Part shown: positions 36,036-46,156 of the stretch, one piece after another
Position numbering within the stretch: position 1 is the stretch's first letter
Layout: each line of letters opens with the position of its first letter
DNA from: Melieria omissa
Taxonomy: Eukaryota; Arthropoda; Insecta; Diptera; Ulidiidae
Reading direction: 5' to 3'
DNA: 64,000 bases
NCBI GenBank assembly: GCA_963971225.1
Contig: OZ020267.1
Span: 9,017,574 to 9,081,573 of the forward strand
Translations under genes and position numbers: made by a program
The notes under the pieces: generated by a model
Database searches by the model: none
What the model saw: only the letters and a program-made list of their open reading frames with translations
Told to the model about the DNA's origin: nothing

Positions 36036-37499
36036 TTGTTAGTCAGTTAACAAGCGAATTTGCCAAAAAGCATTATTTTCATTATCTAATTGTGCTCAGG
36101 TTCAAACTTTGAATTCTTTAACTTTAGATCCAATGCTCACAAGGAGAATATTTCCTGTCTTGTACCATACAATTCAATTCCTCCACACATATACCATTTA
36201 TTATTCTCAAAGCATCGGCAGTAAACTTAGATTTATACACAAAATTCGCTTCCTTGCCACTCAATGGCAGCGGAAAATGGGCAGCAAGCAAAGGTCAAAA
36301 TGCAATAAGAACCACTCGGCGTACCTGCTGCGATTTGAAAATCATCCAACCTTCGCCGCATTGCCAATTTCGATGCAATCCTTTAGTTGGCCATAAGCAC
36401 GTGATTATAACCGATTGTTGCTGCTGCACAAACGAGCCAACGCTTCACACACACACATACGAGCGCAGCACTGCAATCCGCAAACAAATCCTTGATTTAT
36501 GTGCACATCCTGCCAACATATCCATGTCCTTATCCAGTTGTGCCACCTTGTTTGGCGGGCCGTCTCAGACGTCGCCAGGACATGTGCGGCCAGTGACTGC
36601 CCCATAAGTGGATATGTGTGCGCTGGCAATCAAATGAAAACAAACTGCCAGCGTCGCCAAGCGCATTACGAGTATGTGCGAGCGCGTGGTCAATGGACGT
36701 CCGTCTGTCTGCCTGCTTGGACGTTCGTCTTGGTTTGTGTCTTAGTAGCTGGCCGTCAGTGCAGTCTGCGTCTTGTTGGCCGCTGTCTGCGCGTCTGGGT
36801 TCAACTATTTGTCTATACGTCGTGCTGCTCGTTGGGCAGCTTTATTTGCAATGAAACGATGACGATGATTTACTGTTATGCGATTTCTGGTGCGGATTTG
36901 CTGGCGGAAATCAAATGCGCCCACAAGCCGGCTTTGTGCATTGGCGCGAGGATCAAGCAAAGAGGAAGTACAATGCAACAAGACGCACGAATGACAGTGT
37001 GGGCTGTGTGTGATACTCGGAAGAGGAAGAGGATGAAAATTGGTTGGCGTACAAGGATCTGCTTGATGCGATTTAAGTGAACACACGCGCGTGTCTGTTT
37101 ACACTGAGCTGTGCGTATGTGTGTGTTTGTCATTAATAGCTAACCTTGAATGTGGTTGACTACATGTGTACAAATGCGTATTTGTTTTGTTGTTATCTGT
37201 TTGTTGTTGTTGTTGTTGTTGAGTGTGGTACGGCGCTCGCTGCCATTCGCAATGAAGTGCAGCAGCATTGCTATCCATATCGGTATTTGTATAAATGACT
37301 TTGCCATTTCACTGTCTGCAAAGCTGCCTCCTTCTCGTACACTTTGCTCCTCTCATCTGTTTGTTTGTCGGTTGTTCTCTGTTGTGTGTTGGCGATAGCA
37401 CCAACCAATGTGTTCATAAACTGGTGGAGCAAAAAGTGTAAAGTGAGTTAAAATTGTTAAAATTTCAAGTTGCTACGTTGCTTGAGAATTTCTTAAAAT
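36036..37499. other. Intron with the longest non-repeat open frame
   Basis: A 193-codon frame at 36499-37080 (+) is the longest open frame outside repeats and transposons. Its translation is Cys/Trp/Arg-rich without domain motifs, and other frames in the same place are also open, so it is not called as a gene. Confidence 0.4.
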
Positions 37500-39080
37500 A
37501 ATAATTTAAAAAATTAAATGATTTCAATTGCATTGGTTTGTAATGAATTTTCTTCTGTATTCAATTCAATTCAATTCAATTCAATTCAATTCAATTCAAT
37601 TCAATTAAGTTTTATTCAAAATTAAAATGATTTCAATTGCATTGATATTATGTGATTAGTCTACAATTTGAATCATGAAGAATGTTTATGATTTAACTTG
37701 TATTCAAATTTTATTCAAAATTAATAACATTTCAATTGCATTGATTTGTAATCAAATTTTCTATTTTCTCTATTATGTAATTAGTCTACAATTTAAGTCT
37801 TAAATAATTTTTATGATTTCAATTTTGTTCAAATTTTATTCGAAAATAATTGCATCGATTTTTAAATAATCTTCTCTATTCTGAAATTAGTCTACAATTT
37901 AAATCATGAATAATTTTTATGATTTAAATTTTATCAAATTCTTTTATGTTCAAATATTTTTCAAAATTAATGTGATTGCAATTGCATTGATTTTTAGTAA
38001 ATTTTTTTCTCTATTATGAAATTAGTCTACAATTTGAATCATGAAATTTTATGATTTCAATTTTATTCAAATTGTATTCAAAATGATTTCAATTGCATTG
38101 ATTTTTACTAAATTTTCTTCTCTATCAGTAACCAATATGAATCAATTTATGACTTAAATTTAATTGAAATTTCATTTAATTCCATTGATTTTAATTATGA
38201 AGTCTACAATTTTAATTATGAAGAATTTTTATTATTATGAAATTTCATTTAATTCCATTGATTTTAATTATGAAGTCTACAATTTTAATTATGAAGAATT
38301 TTTATGATTTAGATTTTATTCACATTTTATTCATCAATTCAATTGCATTGATTTTAATTAATCTTTTTTATTATGAAATTAGGCTACAATTTGAATTAAT
38401 TAATTAATTGCATTGACTTTTAATCGAATTTCTTCTCTATTATGAAATAAGTTTACAATTTGAGTAATGAAAAATTTTTATGATTTCAATTGCATTCAAA
38501 TGTTATTCAAATTCAAGATTTCAATTGCATTGATTTTTCATAAAATTTCTTCTCTATTCGGAAATTTCATGAAATAGTATGATTTCAATTGCATTGATTC
38601 TTAATTAATCTTCAACTCTACTCTGAAATTTGTCTACAATTTGAATCATCCAAAATTTTTATGATTTTAATTTTATTAACATTTTATTCAAAATTAAAAA
38701 GATTTCAATAGCATTGATTTTTAAAAAAATTTCTTCTCTATCATTAATGGCTCTTCAATTTGAATCATCAAATTTGATTAAAAATGAATAAAATAATTAC
38801 ATTGATTTTTAATTAATTTTCTTCTCTATTCTGAAATTAGTCTACAATTTGAATCATATAGAATTTGTATGATTTCAATTTTATTCAGGTTTTATTCAAA
38901 ATTAATAAGATTTCAATTGAATTGATTTTTAATCAAATTTCTTCTCATGTAATTAGTCTACAATTTGAATCGTGACGAAGTTTTGTTCTCAATTGATTAA
39001 TAATTCATAATCACTAATGTTTCAACAATGTACTCAAATTTAACTGAAATGAAAATTTTGGACAACAATTTTATTAATTC
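37500..39080. repeat. Degenerate tandem repeat, about 100-130 bp unit
   Basis: A dozen or so units share GATTTCAATTGCATTGATTTT, CTTCTCTATT, TGAAATTAGTCTACAATTTG and ATCATGAAxAATTTTTATG. It begins with a perfect (ATTCA)n microsatellite at 37559-37606. Confidence 0.85.
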
Positions 39081-41384
39081 ACACCATTCTGCACGAAATT
39101 GCACCACAGTGCCACCCGGAAAAGTCCTTGACTAAGGACACACGTCAAGTTCATGGAGTACAAAGTCGTGTTCAACTATGTACACTACTGTTGATGTTTG
39201 TTGTTTTGTTGTTGTTGTTGTTGTTATTATTGTTATTTGTTGGTTGCCGCTTGGCTGTTGCGCTTAATGCCATAAATACTGCAACACATTCCGGCTGCCG
39301 GCAAAAAGGAAGAAATACGAGTGCGGCATGCTGCCGCGTCTCTGGTTGCTGCATAAAGTTTGTTGTTGCTGTTGTTTTTGTTGGCAACAATTTCGTTATG
39401 CTGCAACGTGCAATGTTTGTGCATTGACCTCCAAATGCGCGTGGGAAATATTACGTACGTAGTAAAACTTTTCCGCTTAAAATGGTTTAAATGTGAAAAT
39501 AACTTTTTTAAATAAAAACAGTTCAAATGAACGAATAAATGAACGAATGTGCGCAGTGTTGCTGTTGCTGCTGCTGCTGTGTTTGATGCTGATGGCAATG
39601 GCGTTGGCAATGGTGACGTTGACGTTGTGACATGGCAACATGCTGCTGCTGTCTGTCTGTCTGTCTGCTGTTGCGTTATAGTGGCGTCTGTTGATAATGA
39701 CGCTTGACGGCGTCGATTTTAATGCTGACGGCCGCAGTTGTTGTCTGCTCTGACGTTGTTGTCCATTTGGTATCTGTGTGTGTGTGTGTGTCTGTGTGTG
39801 TGTTTGTGTGTATATTTGAAAAAGTAAACAACAGAAAAAGAATTGCATGGCCACGTGTGTGCGAAAGTTGATAACGCGCTGGGATTTGATTTGCTTAAAA
39901 AAAAAAACAAAAATATGATTTTATTAGGAAAATTAAATAAATGGAATGAAAGGAAATATCGCCTGCAGCAAACTATTTATGCAACTTTAATAATTTGGCA
40001 TTTTCGCCCGCATTTTTGCTATTAATATGTGAACACTTTTTTTTGTCATTTCCAAATCTTAGCGTCCAAAGTTATTTGGTCGATTTCTTTCACTGTTCCC
40101 TTTCTCTTCTTCTTCTTCTTAATTTGTTTGACGCTTACGTGTGCTTTGTCTTTCGGTAAGTTTTCGCTAAATTTTTGCTGCTTTGGCTTTGTTGCGTTGG
40201 AAATTCGTGAGCGGAAAATGAAACGAAACTAATTTTCTGCTACTGATTTCGAATTAAATGAATGAATTCGTTTTTATCTCAACATGACTGCTGCTGCTGA
40301 TTGTGTTTGTGTGCGTTCAATGGTTTTGCAGTTCTGTTCGCTGCCTACGCTTAAATGATTCTTTGCTTTTGTTTTATTTAGCTTTGCTTTGATTTGCAAT
40401 GTGGCATTAAAATGATTTCTGCCACGCGTGTCGTTTATGTTTGTATCTCACTCTGCGGTCGCTTCATCTCAATTTAGCCGTTAGCCAACGTCAGCCTCAG
40501 CGTCAGCGTCAGTGCCATTCGTAATGGCTTTAGGTAAATAAATAGATGTGTGTATAGAGAAATAAATAAATTTGCGATTAATTAATTTAATTTAATTGCG
40601 AGTACTTTGACTTGGCGCACTTTTTGCAGTGCAATTTAATTTTTGTTTATGGCATTTCGCTAATTATTTGTTGTTGGTTAAAGCTACAAACGTAATTGAA
40701 TTGTTTTGATTTAGTTATTTAAAATGTCTGTTTGTTTTTACTGATGTGTTATTGTTTTTCGTCTGAGTGTTTTTCTCATTGGATGTGCAATCTGATGATT
40801 TTGAAATAAAAAAGAATTTGTTTTTCCTAGTTTTAGTTTACTTCCTGCTGGTGCTGCAAGTGAGTTCAGAGTTTTTAACCTTTTGGCAGTGTTTCAGGCA
40901 GAACAGGAATTTTATTCAATTACGGAATTGTTATCCAATTACAGGAACAGCCATGTTTTGATGTCTGAAATAGCAGCAACTTGTATTAAATTTTCTCCAG
41001 TGTTAACGCATTTCCTAAAATGGTTATAGAAAACAATATTTGAGCCGATTTAAAGTCTTCGCCAAAAATTTTGGAAAATTTTGTAATTTTCATCCAAACA
41101 GGCAGAAGTCAAATCACTTTTACATTTCCCAAGTTTCCAAACAGTTCGGTTGCCTAAGATTGAATAGTGTCGGGTTGTGAATAATAAAAGTTGAATCGTT
41201 CAATGAGTTTGAGTTTTCCAATACCGATACAGTACTGTTCTAGTTGAAAGTCTAATTGAAAGTCCTTTTCTTCTTAGTGAGGATTGGTAAAATTTACATA
41301 TTTTTTATTTAAATGAAAATATTTGTAATTGTACTCTAATGATTAGTCCAACAATTTCATCAGATTTTCAAAGGCTAACAAAAA
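39081..41384. other. Intron, no gene recognised
   Basis: GTT-rich and CTG-rich short repeats (39200-39240, 39560-39590, 39640-39670) and a GT run. No exon was recognised. Confidence 0.5.
39775..39815. repeat. (GT)n microsatellite
   Basis: GTGTGTGTGT with TCT and TTT interruptions. A long (GTT)n stretch lies 570 bp upstream near 39200-39240. Confidence 0.85.
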
Positions 41385-41386
41385 TA

Positions 41387-42665
41387 CCAGGTATTTCAGT
41401 ATGAAGTGAGCCTTTTTTGCGAAAATAAAACACTTATTTTTAATGGGGGAAAGTAAAAAACATTTTATTCAAAGTATTGGCCATTGCTAGCCACACATTT
41501 TGTCCATTTGTCAGGCAATTTGTGGACATCGCGCCAATAGAATTGTTTGTCTTTTGAAGCAAACCAATCGGATACCTAATTTTCGACTTCTTCGTAGTAA
41601 TCGAAGTGTTGCTCAGCCAATGCGTGTCCCATCGATGAAAACAAATGGTAGTCGGAAGGAGCCAAGTCTGGTGAATACGGCGGGTGGGGTAGCAGCTCTC
41701 AGCCAAGTGCTTTGGTTGTATCCTGAACCGGTCTTGCTTTGTGTGCAGGTGCATTGTCATTGAGCAAAATTACCTTGCCGTGTCTTCTGGCCCATTCTGG
41801 TCGTTTTTCGATCAATTTATGGTTCAAATTGATCATTTGTTGTCGGTAGCGATCAGTATTAACAGTGTCGCCAGGTTTTAACAACTCGTAATACGCCACT
41901 CTGGTCCCACCAAACACACATCATTGTCTTCTTGCCGAATCGATCTGGTTTGCAGTCGATGTCGAAGGTTGTCCCGGATTAACCCATGATTTTCTCCGTT
42001 TAGGATTCTTAAAATACATCAATTTTTCATCGCCAGTAACAATTCGATGCAAAATTGATTTTCTTTCGTGTCTTTGAAGCAAAATTTCACAAGTGTTTTT
42101 TTCGGTTTTCCATCTGCCTTTCATTCAATTCATGTGGCACCCATTTTCCACACTTTTGGATCTTTCCCATAGCTTTTAAACGAACAGAAATTGTTGCTTG
42201 TGCAACATTTAACATTTCTGCCATTTGCTTTTGACTCAAAGTGTCATCTTTATCCAATATTGTTTGCAATTCGGCGTCTTCAAACTTTTTTGGTGGTCTG
42301 CCACGTTCTTCATTTCTCACATCAAAATCATTATTTCTGAACCGTTGAAACCATCTTTTGCCTGTTGCTCTTGATAGAGCATGATCACCATATGCCTCGA
42401 CAAGCATTCAATGCGACTTTGCAGCACTTTTCTTCAAATGAAAACAAAAAATTAATGCTATCCGCAAATCATCATTTTCTGGTACAAAGTTCGACATTTT
42501 TAACACGATGAGAAAATATGATGTTGTTTGCTCAATGACGATGTATACTAAATATGCTTGAGAGATGTCATAGCAACAAAACAAAAAAATTAAAGCTCGT
42601 TCACAACAAATATTCCCTATCGAGACATTTGTATCTTGAGGCTCACTTCATACTGATATACCTGG
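41387..42665 (-). mobile_element. mariner element, near full length
   Basis: The element is 1279 bp with inverted repeats of about 28 bp (CCAGGTATTTCAGTATGAAG at the left, one mismatch at the right), flanked by TA at 41385-41386 and 42666-42667. The gene is on the minus strand. Length and structure are those of a complete mariner; inactivation is by point mutations rather than deletion. Confidence 0.92.
41440..42500 (-). pseudogene. mariner transposase with stops and frameshifts
   Basis: Minus-strand fragments in order: DNA-binding region with KRWFQRFRNNDFDVRNEERG and MLNVAQATISVRLKAMG; catalytic box 1 IVTGDEKLMYFKNPKR; box 2 NDNAPAHKA; box 3 YSPDLAPSDYHLF; and a C-terminus KWTKCVASNGQYFE that ends at the normal place. 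In-frame TGA (where TGG is expected, after KALG) and TAG codons and at least two frameshifts break it. The first motif has L for the usual W after DEK. It is a different family from the 1.6-kb copy but has the same D,D34D layout. Confidence 0.88.
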
Positions 42666-42679
42666 TATAAATCCATTTT

Positions 42680-43560
42680 TTTGCATGAAATTGAAGGCTT
42701 TATTTAGCATAGTTAGAATTATCGGATGTAGGTTGAAACGCTTCAGTTGGTTCAAATACTTGTTGGCGTTTTGAATGCAAAAATCTAAAGCCGTAGGTTT
42801 GCTCTGCTTGAGGCAAGTCTTCCACCAGCAAAATCATTTGCCATAGACAGGAACGGCAAAGGTCCTTACTAAAAGGTGAATGCATGAGAATCTTCCAACT
42901 AAACCCATGAAGCTTCTGGCGAGTCACTATCGATGTGCTTGGCGTGGCGTTGTTCTGATGGAACCCAATTCCCTTCTTGATTCTGGGTGATTGTTTCTTT
43001 TAGACGGTTGAAATGTTGACAGCACAAGTTCGAACTAAGAGTTTAGGAGATGATTCCCTCCCATCCCATCAAACATACAGCACGATCTTATTGATAATCC
43101 TGAAGTGGCCACTGTTTGTGCCAACTCACCGCAACTCAACCACGAATGTTTTTGCTTCGTGTTGTCATAAGTGATTCACCTTTCATTACTAGTCAGCATT
43201 CGTTTCAGAAATGAATTTTGTTGCAATTGAGCAACGTTTTGCAGATGGAAGTTTGATTCATGAGGTTTTTGCGTTAATTTGTGTTGCACTCATACATCGA
43301 GCTTTTTGTTCTGTCAAGTATTTTTCAAATGGTTCGAAATAGTTTCCTGCGCAATGTTATTCTCCTCAGCATTCGGAACAGTGCTTACATGACATTCAGA
43401 TTTGACTATTGCCATTATTTTCTTGACATTTTCGACAGAGAGTAGAACGTCTTTGACATCAAAAAACCAGAATGGAATCAACAACACTAAAATTGAGCTC
43501 AATTGGCCGATAACGTATCGAGACCATTAACACTAAACACATTTTCATTTAAAAAACTGC
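42680..43560 (-). pseudogene. Old mariner transposase relic
   Basis: On the minus strand, from 43502 down: VKSECHVSTVPNAEENNIAQ, ETISNHLKNT, FLKRMLTSNER (decayed TGDEK box), HSWLSCGELAQTVA, LVTRQKLHGFSWKILMHSPF, and FLSMANDFAGG near the third aspartate. Stops occur in every segment. The motifs put it in the same subfamily as the relic at 26.4 kb. Its ends are not resolved; the left end abuts the mariner at 41387-42665. Confidence 0.7.
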
Positions 43561-45040
43561 AAAATATGACATATTTTCTCATTGCTGGTGTCCATCTTTG
43601 AAATTCACTCAAACAAAACTGAGTCAAACAATCACAAAACTGTCTGAGAAGTTTCTTTAGTACACTTATAAGACAGATTAAACCATCAATTGAAAAAATA
43701 ATGAATTTCTTTATACTCCTTTGTTTTCTTGTTGTTTTTCTGTCTTGATATCCCTGCGTTACGCTTTGCTTTCATTAAGGACTTTATTGCCCTGTCACCT
43801 GTGGCCAACGTATCAATCAAGCACCGAGCTTTGCTTGAAACAGCTGTAGTAATTACATTAAAGCTGCAATCATGTCGATTTAATTATGCATTAAATTTTC
43901 GTAATTAGTTTTCTTTGCCATGCTATGCTTTTACTTTTTTCTATGAAGTGACTTTTTGGCATATTTGGAGTAAGAAGGTGACCATGAAATTCTGTGTCTG
44001 TGGTCTTGAAGCAGATTTTGTAGAGTTATAGAGGAGTTATTTTCTAAGTTACTGACTAGATTATAGTTTGTATGATTTCTTTTATGAAATTAATAAAAAA
44101 ATATCAAAAGTTGTACTTTTAGAAGGCAACATTTTTCTTTACATACTCGTTTGCTTAGACTTTTCTACTGTCTTATGTCACATTCAAGTAGAATTTGACT
44201 TCTGTTAAACCCACAATTGATGAACAATTGTCAGATGCCCATCATTATTGCAACAATTTGATAGTAATGGCCACCTTAGGCGTTCGGTTCCGCAGCACGC
44301 TTTGCAATACTTAGTGGAACAGTGGGGCGAGGCCTTTGCGACAGCAAGTGTCATTTACATAAAACCAAACCGCACAACGGCGAAATTATGCAACCAACTG
44401 TCGCAACCGCTAAAAGTGTGGAATTAATTTCAGTTTATCTCTCGCAGTGTTATGAATTTTCATGTTGATGGGCAGCGCAGTGAAAGGGGTGAAGTGATTA
44501 AATGCTGTAATTTTGTTTCAATTTGCTTGTGGCATTTGCTGCGCGCCATCAAAATCGTTACTGACATTTTAATTATAATTAACTCAAATTTAATTAAAGC
44601 AAAGTTCAAATATTTAGAAAACATTTTTGCTAACAAAGCATTTCTAAGCGTTTCATGCACGAGTGCTGCGTCTGACAAGTGGCGCCTTGTTGAAATGTCA
44701 AACATGGCTCCGCTACAAAGCGCCGCACTGTCGTCAGTGGTAAGTGAAAAATGCATTTGTTGTTGTTGTTAGAATAACCACAACATTTGCATACATTAGA
44801 TGTGGAAATTTGATGCGTTTATCGTACACAATAAAAAAAACTTCCCCCTTTGCTGAGAACTACACTCAATAATTGCACACAAGATTATAGACGCGCATGT
44901 TACGTATACGCCCCGTGTGCGGTGAGCGTTAATTTCTCAATTATAAATACTCGCATTGAAATTAAGTTTCTGTATTATTGTATATTTGTGTGTTTGTATA
45001 TATTTACTAAAGTTTTTTTCTACTTTTTCCCTACTTGCAG
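43561..45040. other. Last 1.5 kb of the upstream intron
   Basis: Includes a splice-like open stretch at 44452-44739 that was considered and rejected, and ATGTTACGTATACGCC near 44898. A pyrimidine tract precedes the exon acceptor. Confidence 0.5.
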
Positions 45041-45182
45041 TGTTGAGCAAGGGCCAAGGTGAGACTTGTCGCTATCGATTTCTGGGCAAGTACGGCGGTT
45101 ACTGCTGGATTGTTACACAAGCCACAATTGTCTACGACAAATTGAAGCCACAGAGTGTCGTTTGCGTTAATTATGTCATAAG
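45041..45182 (+). CDS. sima: Internal exon of HIF-alpha orthologue Similar: end of the PAS-B/PAC domain
   Basis: This exon encodes 46 complete codons plus a split codon at each end. The peptide contains SKGQGET, YRFLGKYGGYCW, TQATIVYD, PQSVVCVNYVI: the PAC half of the second PAS domain of bHLH-PAS factors. The VCVNYV ending is HIF-alpha-like rather than Trachealess- or Single-minded-like (from memory of the family). In flies HIF-alpha is Similar, the oxygen-regulated transcription factor that dimerises with Tango in the nucleus; PAS-B supports that dimerisation. The acceptor is a pyrimidine tract ending TTGCAG at 45040; the donor is GTAAGT from 45183. The exon starts with the last two bases of a codon (TG) and ends with the first two of another (AG), which fits a following serine, as in HIF proteins. 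No stop lies in frame. I found no bHLH, PAS-A, oxygen-degradation or transactivation exons here, so they must lie outside the window or have escaped reading by eye. Orthology to sima rather than another HIF-like gene is very likely but not proven. Confidence 0.9.
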
Positions 45183-45374
45183 GTAAGTCAGCACAGTTTT
45201 TCCAATAATTTGTTAGAATTTATAATGAAGTGATTTCCCAGTTTAAGAAGATAAAACCCAAAAAAAAAATCGTTAAATTTAAATACAACAAAAATGTTAA
45301 TGAGTTGAATTTAGGGCCAAACGCAAAGCGTTAACACTGCATTTGTTTGTTGTTGTTGTAAGAAGTTTGTTCAT

Positions 45375-45600
45375 GCTTTATTGAAAATATTTTATAAAAA
45401 TTCAAAAAATGTAATTAAAAAAATGTAATTTTTTTTTTATAAAAATTCAAAAAATTTAATTTTTTTTTTTTTAATTTAAAAAATTTAATTTTTTTTTTTG
45501 TAAAAATTCAAAAAACTTAATTTTTTTTTATAAATTAAAAAAAAATTTATTTCTTTTTTATAAAATCGTTCAAAAAATGTTTTTGCAAAATTCGAAAAAA
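45375..45600. repeat. A/T-rich alternating runs
   Basis: TTTAATTTTTTTTT and TAAAAATTCAAAAAA alternate five or six times, 190 bp after the exon donor, just before the possible MITE at 45647. Confidence 0.7.
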
Positions 45601-45646
45601 ACAGTTTCGGCACTGGGTTCAAAAACTAAAAATATTAGTTTGTTCT

Positions 45647-46156
45647 CACCAGACATTTTTTTTGCCGGCAATAAGAAAACGAGTCGCCCCCGGCAACAAA
45701 TTGATCGCCGGTAATATTGCCAGCGTATCGATTTCGTATCAGTCGTTCTAAAACGTCCGCCGAAAGCAACTCGCCGTGACGAGTCGTTTTCTTATCGCCG
45801 TGACGTGTCGTTTTCTTATCGCCTAGACGATTCTTTTTCATTTCTTAATACATCATATTGTTTGGGTAATTATCAATTTATAAAATTTCAGTCAGTTTTG
45901 GTTGGGAGCTTGAGTTGGGTTGTTTTGAGCTTGAATCAATGCTGTTGATCAATGAACCGTCGACGAATGAATACAAATTTTTTAAATGCGATCAATCTCC
46001 CTGAAATACAAAATATATCAATTCGATATTTCAAAGTCCTGAAAAACAACGTATTTTCGTGACATGTTGCTAATTTGTCACTGCGGCAATAAATCGTCGA
46101 GTCGCCAATTTGTTGCCACTGACGATTGTTGCCTATTTCTCACATTTTGCTTGGTG
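45647..46156. mobile_element. Possible DNA-transposon MITE beside the sima exon
   Basis: The candidate ends CACCAGACATTTTTTTTGCC and, in reverse, CACCAAGCAAAATGTG share a short inverted repeat. Sub-terminal GGCAACAAATTG(A/G)CG occurs near both ends in inverted orientation, and (GACGAGTCGTTTTCTTATCGCC)-like units are tandem on the left. No matching target duplication was seen, so the class is uncertain. It lies 465 bp after the exon donor. Confidence 0.35.

Larger units (their letters stand above)
1..45040 (+). other. sima: Presumed upstream intron of sima
   Basis: No exon was recognised in the first 45 kb, so this is read as intron upstream of the PAC exon, ending in a good polypyrimidine tract and CAG at 45040. 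It holds transposon relics, satellites and microsatellites, listed separately. Unrecognised small exons or nested genes cannot be excluded without homology search or RNA data. Confidence 0.55.

Noticed and set aside
44449..44739. A 288-bp open stretch between an acceptor-like TCTCGCAG and a GTAAGT donor, just upstream of the sima exon
   Set aside because: It would end in phase 0, but the next exon at 45041 needs one base of a codon before it. The translation shows no PAS or other family motif.
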